A stretch of DNA of 64,000 bases, taken from NCBI GenBank assembly GCA_019802505.1, contig JAFMOC010000019.1, positions 3,640,501 through 3,704,500 of the forward strand, written 5' to 3'. Below, piece after piece: positions 61,068-64,000 of this stretch. Positions within the stretch are counted from its first letter, which is position 1, and every line of letters begins with the position of its first letter. Origin of the DNA: Corydoras sp. C115. Taxonomy: Eukaryota > Chordata > Actinopteri > Siluriformes > Callichthyidae. The notes under the pieces were generated by a model. That model was given only the letters and a program-made list of their open reading frames with translations, ran no database searches and was not told the DNA's origin. A program made the position numbers and the translations under genes.

Positions 61068-62239
61068 CGCTTCAGCAGTAGATACCCTGAGCAAGGGTGG
61101 GCTTGAGGATGGGAGGGCGGACTTTTAGAGTAAACTGTTTGTCATGTTTAGCATTTGTTTGCTTCTATGAACTAAACAGTGCAGTTGTTGATTCCAGTAC
61201 GTCAGCTCTTGGCAGTTCACAGAATATTTGTGGTGTATGTTCATGCATGTGCATGATGCATTCTGAGCGGGGTGGTAGGGTGCTAATCGTGTCAGAGCAG
61301 CAAAATGTATTCGGCAAATCTGCTGAAATATCTTCACTATTGAGCTGCGAGATAGTACCAATTTACACAACATGTGAGTGGATTCACTGGTGCCAATTTT
61401 TATCCTTGATTTTGAAGCATAAAATATAAAACCAATTAAAACTTTAAATTTAAAATAGTTCAATAAGCAAATTTTTCCATCCAAAGACTTGTTTCTATAT
61501 TTATTGAAAATAACAGATAACTATTATAATAAGTACATAAAGGATATAAAGGCAAAGCTGCAATCAGCCAACATTTGTGAATAAGAGGCGGTATCAGGGA
61601 AGCAGGTGAAATAATGGGATGCACCTCACCTGCTTTCCTGGCTCCGCCTCTCATTCGCAAATGCTGGCTGAATGCAGCTCCACCTTCCCATTTGGCTTTG
61701 ATGTTAAATCAATATATTTCAGCAGACTTAATTCTGCAAGTGAAGCGTCATTTCTTTCCACACCGCAGCATCAGAAACACAGAGGGAAAGAGACGGAGGC
61801 TGGCAGATGGATGTATAGTCGTGTAAATAGATCTAAGTTTAAAGAAAAGAAAACTCTCGCGTTCTTAATGTTCCCAATTCATCAAGAATGTTTTGGAACA
61901 TTTAAGCTTCTAAGAATAGCTCCAGTGTCCTGACTGGGAGAACCCCTGCTTGTGATCATGGCCAGCGTTGGCACTGGCTCTGGGGTCCGCTGCTATTCCT
62001 GTCCCATCGTGGCCCAGCCCTCAGTTCCATTCAGATGGAAATCCAAACAGTGGGTAGAACAAGCAGTTCTCTGAACAGGCACCCTGCCGCTGCGCTCTGC
62101 CCCCCTCGCCCCCCACTCGCTCCAGCTGGGTGAATGACACTCCTTCATCCGAGCCAGATTTTATAGCCCTCTCCTAACGCACTCCCGGAGAAAGTAGGAG
62201 ATATAGATCTGTAACGCAGTGGTCCTGATAGTGGTCTCA

Positions 62240-62373
62240 CGTCCGGACGGCAGGGAGGGGAGGTGGGGGGGGGCTTTTATGCTTGCTCCCAGACCCCTGC
62301 AGAGACTTTAAAAGGAAGTCAATATTCCCTGGCATCCTTCGTCTCTTGCAACACCTCTAGTCTGTCTGTCTAG
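62240..62373 (+). promoter_or_regulatory. Candidate TATA-type promoter with short first exon
   Basis: A G-rich Sp/KLF-like run (GGGAGGGGAGGTGGGGG, about 62252-62274), a TATA-like TTTAAAAG (62307-62314), and then at 62373 a reasonable plus-strand donor (TCTAG|GTGAGG). The spacing would give a 30-40 nt first exon. It lies inside the ets1 intron on the same strand. It could be a further ets1 5' exon, another transcript, or chance. Confidence 0.2.
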
Positions 62374-64000
62374 GTGAGGAACTGTTGCTTTTGACTGCCG
62401 TGGTATTGATGCTGATATTAAAGACATATTTTACTACAGAAAACAAATAAGCTTTTTTTTTATACATGGCAAAACAACTTCAGGTTTTTCCTGCAGATGC
62501 AAACAGCACAATCTCACTGACAGCTACATCCTTTATGACTTTCAGCTGCTGAATCTGATTCTAATTCTAAAAGCTGCAACACAATAGAACGTATATATTA
62601 AATAACATTGACAATAACTTGCTATACTGTTCGCTAATTAAACATATGCCATCTGGTATGAACACTGAGTGCAGATGCTCCATGGAAACTTTCACAATTT
62701 ATTATTTGTTTCAATTTAATATTTAATAGTTTCAGTGTTAATTCAGTATAGAATGTCTAGAGTTCTTATTAGTGTTATTTATTGTTCTTTCCATCTCTAT
62801 ATCTTTATAATATCTTCCAGTCTCTGTGATGGCCTGTGACCTGTTCACCAATAAGTGCATTTTTAAGGACTTGACTCTTTGCAGTGGAATTGGCAGTATG
62901 TTAACAATTAGTTGCAAACACCTTGTTGGGAGAGGAGGGTCAATTCTGTCTAGACAATAAACTATGTCTTGAGCTTCAGACAACGTTGCAGGCCCTGCAG
63001 CCTTCCTTCTGCATAACACAATCCACCCACATAACCACACAGACCAGAAAGTTCTTCATTGTTATGTGCACAATATGCTAATTTGACATATAGCCTGAAA
63101 GAAATAAGACCCATGTATCCAGCAGCCTAATCTCCCCCAGAATTTGCAAGACCCACATGAGACAGTGTGGCTTTTTTTTTATTGCTCGCCCACTCACTTT
63201 CTCTCACGCTCCATCACAAGGATGCCCACAGTCATTTATACACGCTGTTAAATCCGAAGGCTGCCTCTATTTATAAAACCAGACTTGATCCCTGTATCTC
63301 TTCCAGTCTGTGGATGAAGCCCTCCCTGATCTGAATCAATAAGAGCTTGGGCTTTATGAATGAGTGCTATCAGGGAACGGGGTGTGGCTTTGGCTGCCAG
63401 GCCGTTGATGTCATCCCTCTGAGGGGTTCCATTCATGCACAGTCTTGTGATGGACTCACGTTACAAACAGGGGAATCGCTCTCTTCCCCTTGTCTCAGCA
63501 CACCCCACTCCCTGAGACCACCATGACGATAATCTCAATTTCACAGCCCCATCTTGGGCACAGAGCCGAGGAGCTTGCTAATTTGCTCCACGTGGCCATG
63601 TGCTCAGGACCCCCGTAGAGCCTATTTGCACACCTGCGCTGTCACTTCCTCTGGCGCAGCTCTCAAATGTGGGAGGATTGGGCAACTCGACTATGTTAAC
63701 ATTTTAGTTCTGCTTTCTGACGGTTGTATGGTCATTTTGTGGCCCACTGATAAGAAATCACAAATACTACAATGCAAACACGCTTCTGTTTTTTGTGCTC
63801 ATTACCAAAATTTGGGAGGACTGACTTTACTGAGCTTTACTGACTGCACTGTGAGTCAGATGTTCAGGTTTCATGATGTCACCGGATGGTTTCAGTTGCT
63901 ACATTAAACTGGGTTCACGGTGCAAAGGGTCTCTGCTGCAAAGCATCTGCACATTTGGCTCCAAATGTTTAGCTGTCCATAAAAAAACCCTTATAATCAC

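Larger units (their letters stand above)
55215..64000 (+). other. ets1: ets1 intron after the proximal exon (partial)
   Basis: 8.8 kb without a recognisable ETS1 exon; neither the LELFPSPD-type exon nor the MSQALKATFSGF/PNT exons were found, so the next exon is past the right edge. The region contains four long dinucleotide arrays, a SINE-like fragment near 60715-60870, and non-repetitive, GC-balanced blocks at about 59270-59600, 61950-62380 and 63120-63660 that could be regulatory. 57660-58440 holds nothing identifiable. Confidence 0.7.

Noticed and set aside
55215..64000. Search for the next ets1 exon (SQALKATFSGF/PNT region)
   Set aside because: No matching translation in any frame; the intron continues past the right edge.

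Overview
This window is vertebrate genomic DNA, almost certainly teleost fish. It is AT-rich and mostly non-coding, with short exons bounded by GT/AG splice sites. It holds many long (CA)n, (TA)n and (GA)n microsatellites and several tRNA-headed SINEs and DNA-transposon remnants of types common in teleosts. The SINE wording resembles catfish/otophysan repeats, but that placement is only a guess. There are no prokaryotic operons, CRISPR arrays or phage genes.

Two ETS-family transcription factor genes lie head to head. On the minus strand, fli1 runs leftward. Its coding exons are at 12349-12366 (MDGTIK), 8622-8833, 8062-8213, 7650-7853 (PNT/SAM domain) and 1117-1185. All junctions are phase-consistent and give 655 nt of coding sequence (218 codons plus one base). 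The exons for the ETS DNA-binding domain lie beyond the left edge. On the plus strand, ets1 runs rightward with two alternative 5' ends. The distal start has a GC-rich non-coding exon ending at 36701, a first coding exon (38915-38983, MSYYMDP...) and a second (43256-43406, ...LQEVPNGPEF...). These match the 'alpha/beta' exons of the long (chicken p68-type, human isoform 1) ETS1. The proximal start is at 55154-55214 (MTAAVDTTPTLTIIKSEK...), the usual ETS1 N-terminus. Both routes end in phase 1, so both can join the same downstream exon, which lies past the right edge.

Layout: 1-12366 is fli1 exons and introns. 12367-12830 is the fli1 promoter/5'UTR, GC-rich, with GATA motifs and a Z-DNA-prone tract. 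12831-36490 is intergenic; it holds CpG-rich islets at 14.5 and 18.2-18.7 kb that may be extra first exons, repeats, a strong CTCF-like motif at 25.45 kb and a 478-bp poly(A) block. 36493-55153 holds the ets1 distal promoter, alpha/beta exons and a long intron with a second, oppositely oriented CTCF-like motif at 50.43 kb. 54660-55214 is the ets1 proximal promoter and exon, with a (CA)n(GA)n tract in the putative 5'UTR. 55215-64000 is ets1 intron sequence, with a candidate promoter near 62.3 kb.

Both proteins are ETS factors used in endothelial, blood and mesodermal programmes, and the divergent fli1-ets1 arrangement matches human ETS1/FLI1. The intergenic and intronic DNA therefore probably carries shared cis-regulatory elements. 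Several motif clusters (ETS, GATA, RUNX, octamer, homeodomain) are listed as candidates only. I found no novel protein-coding system; the points of interest are the ets1 alternative N-terminus, candidate alternative first exons, regulatory motif architecture and repeat behaviour.
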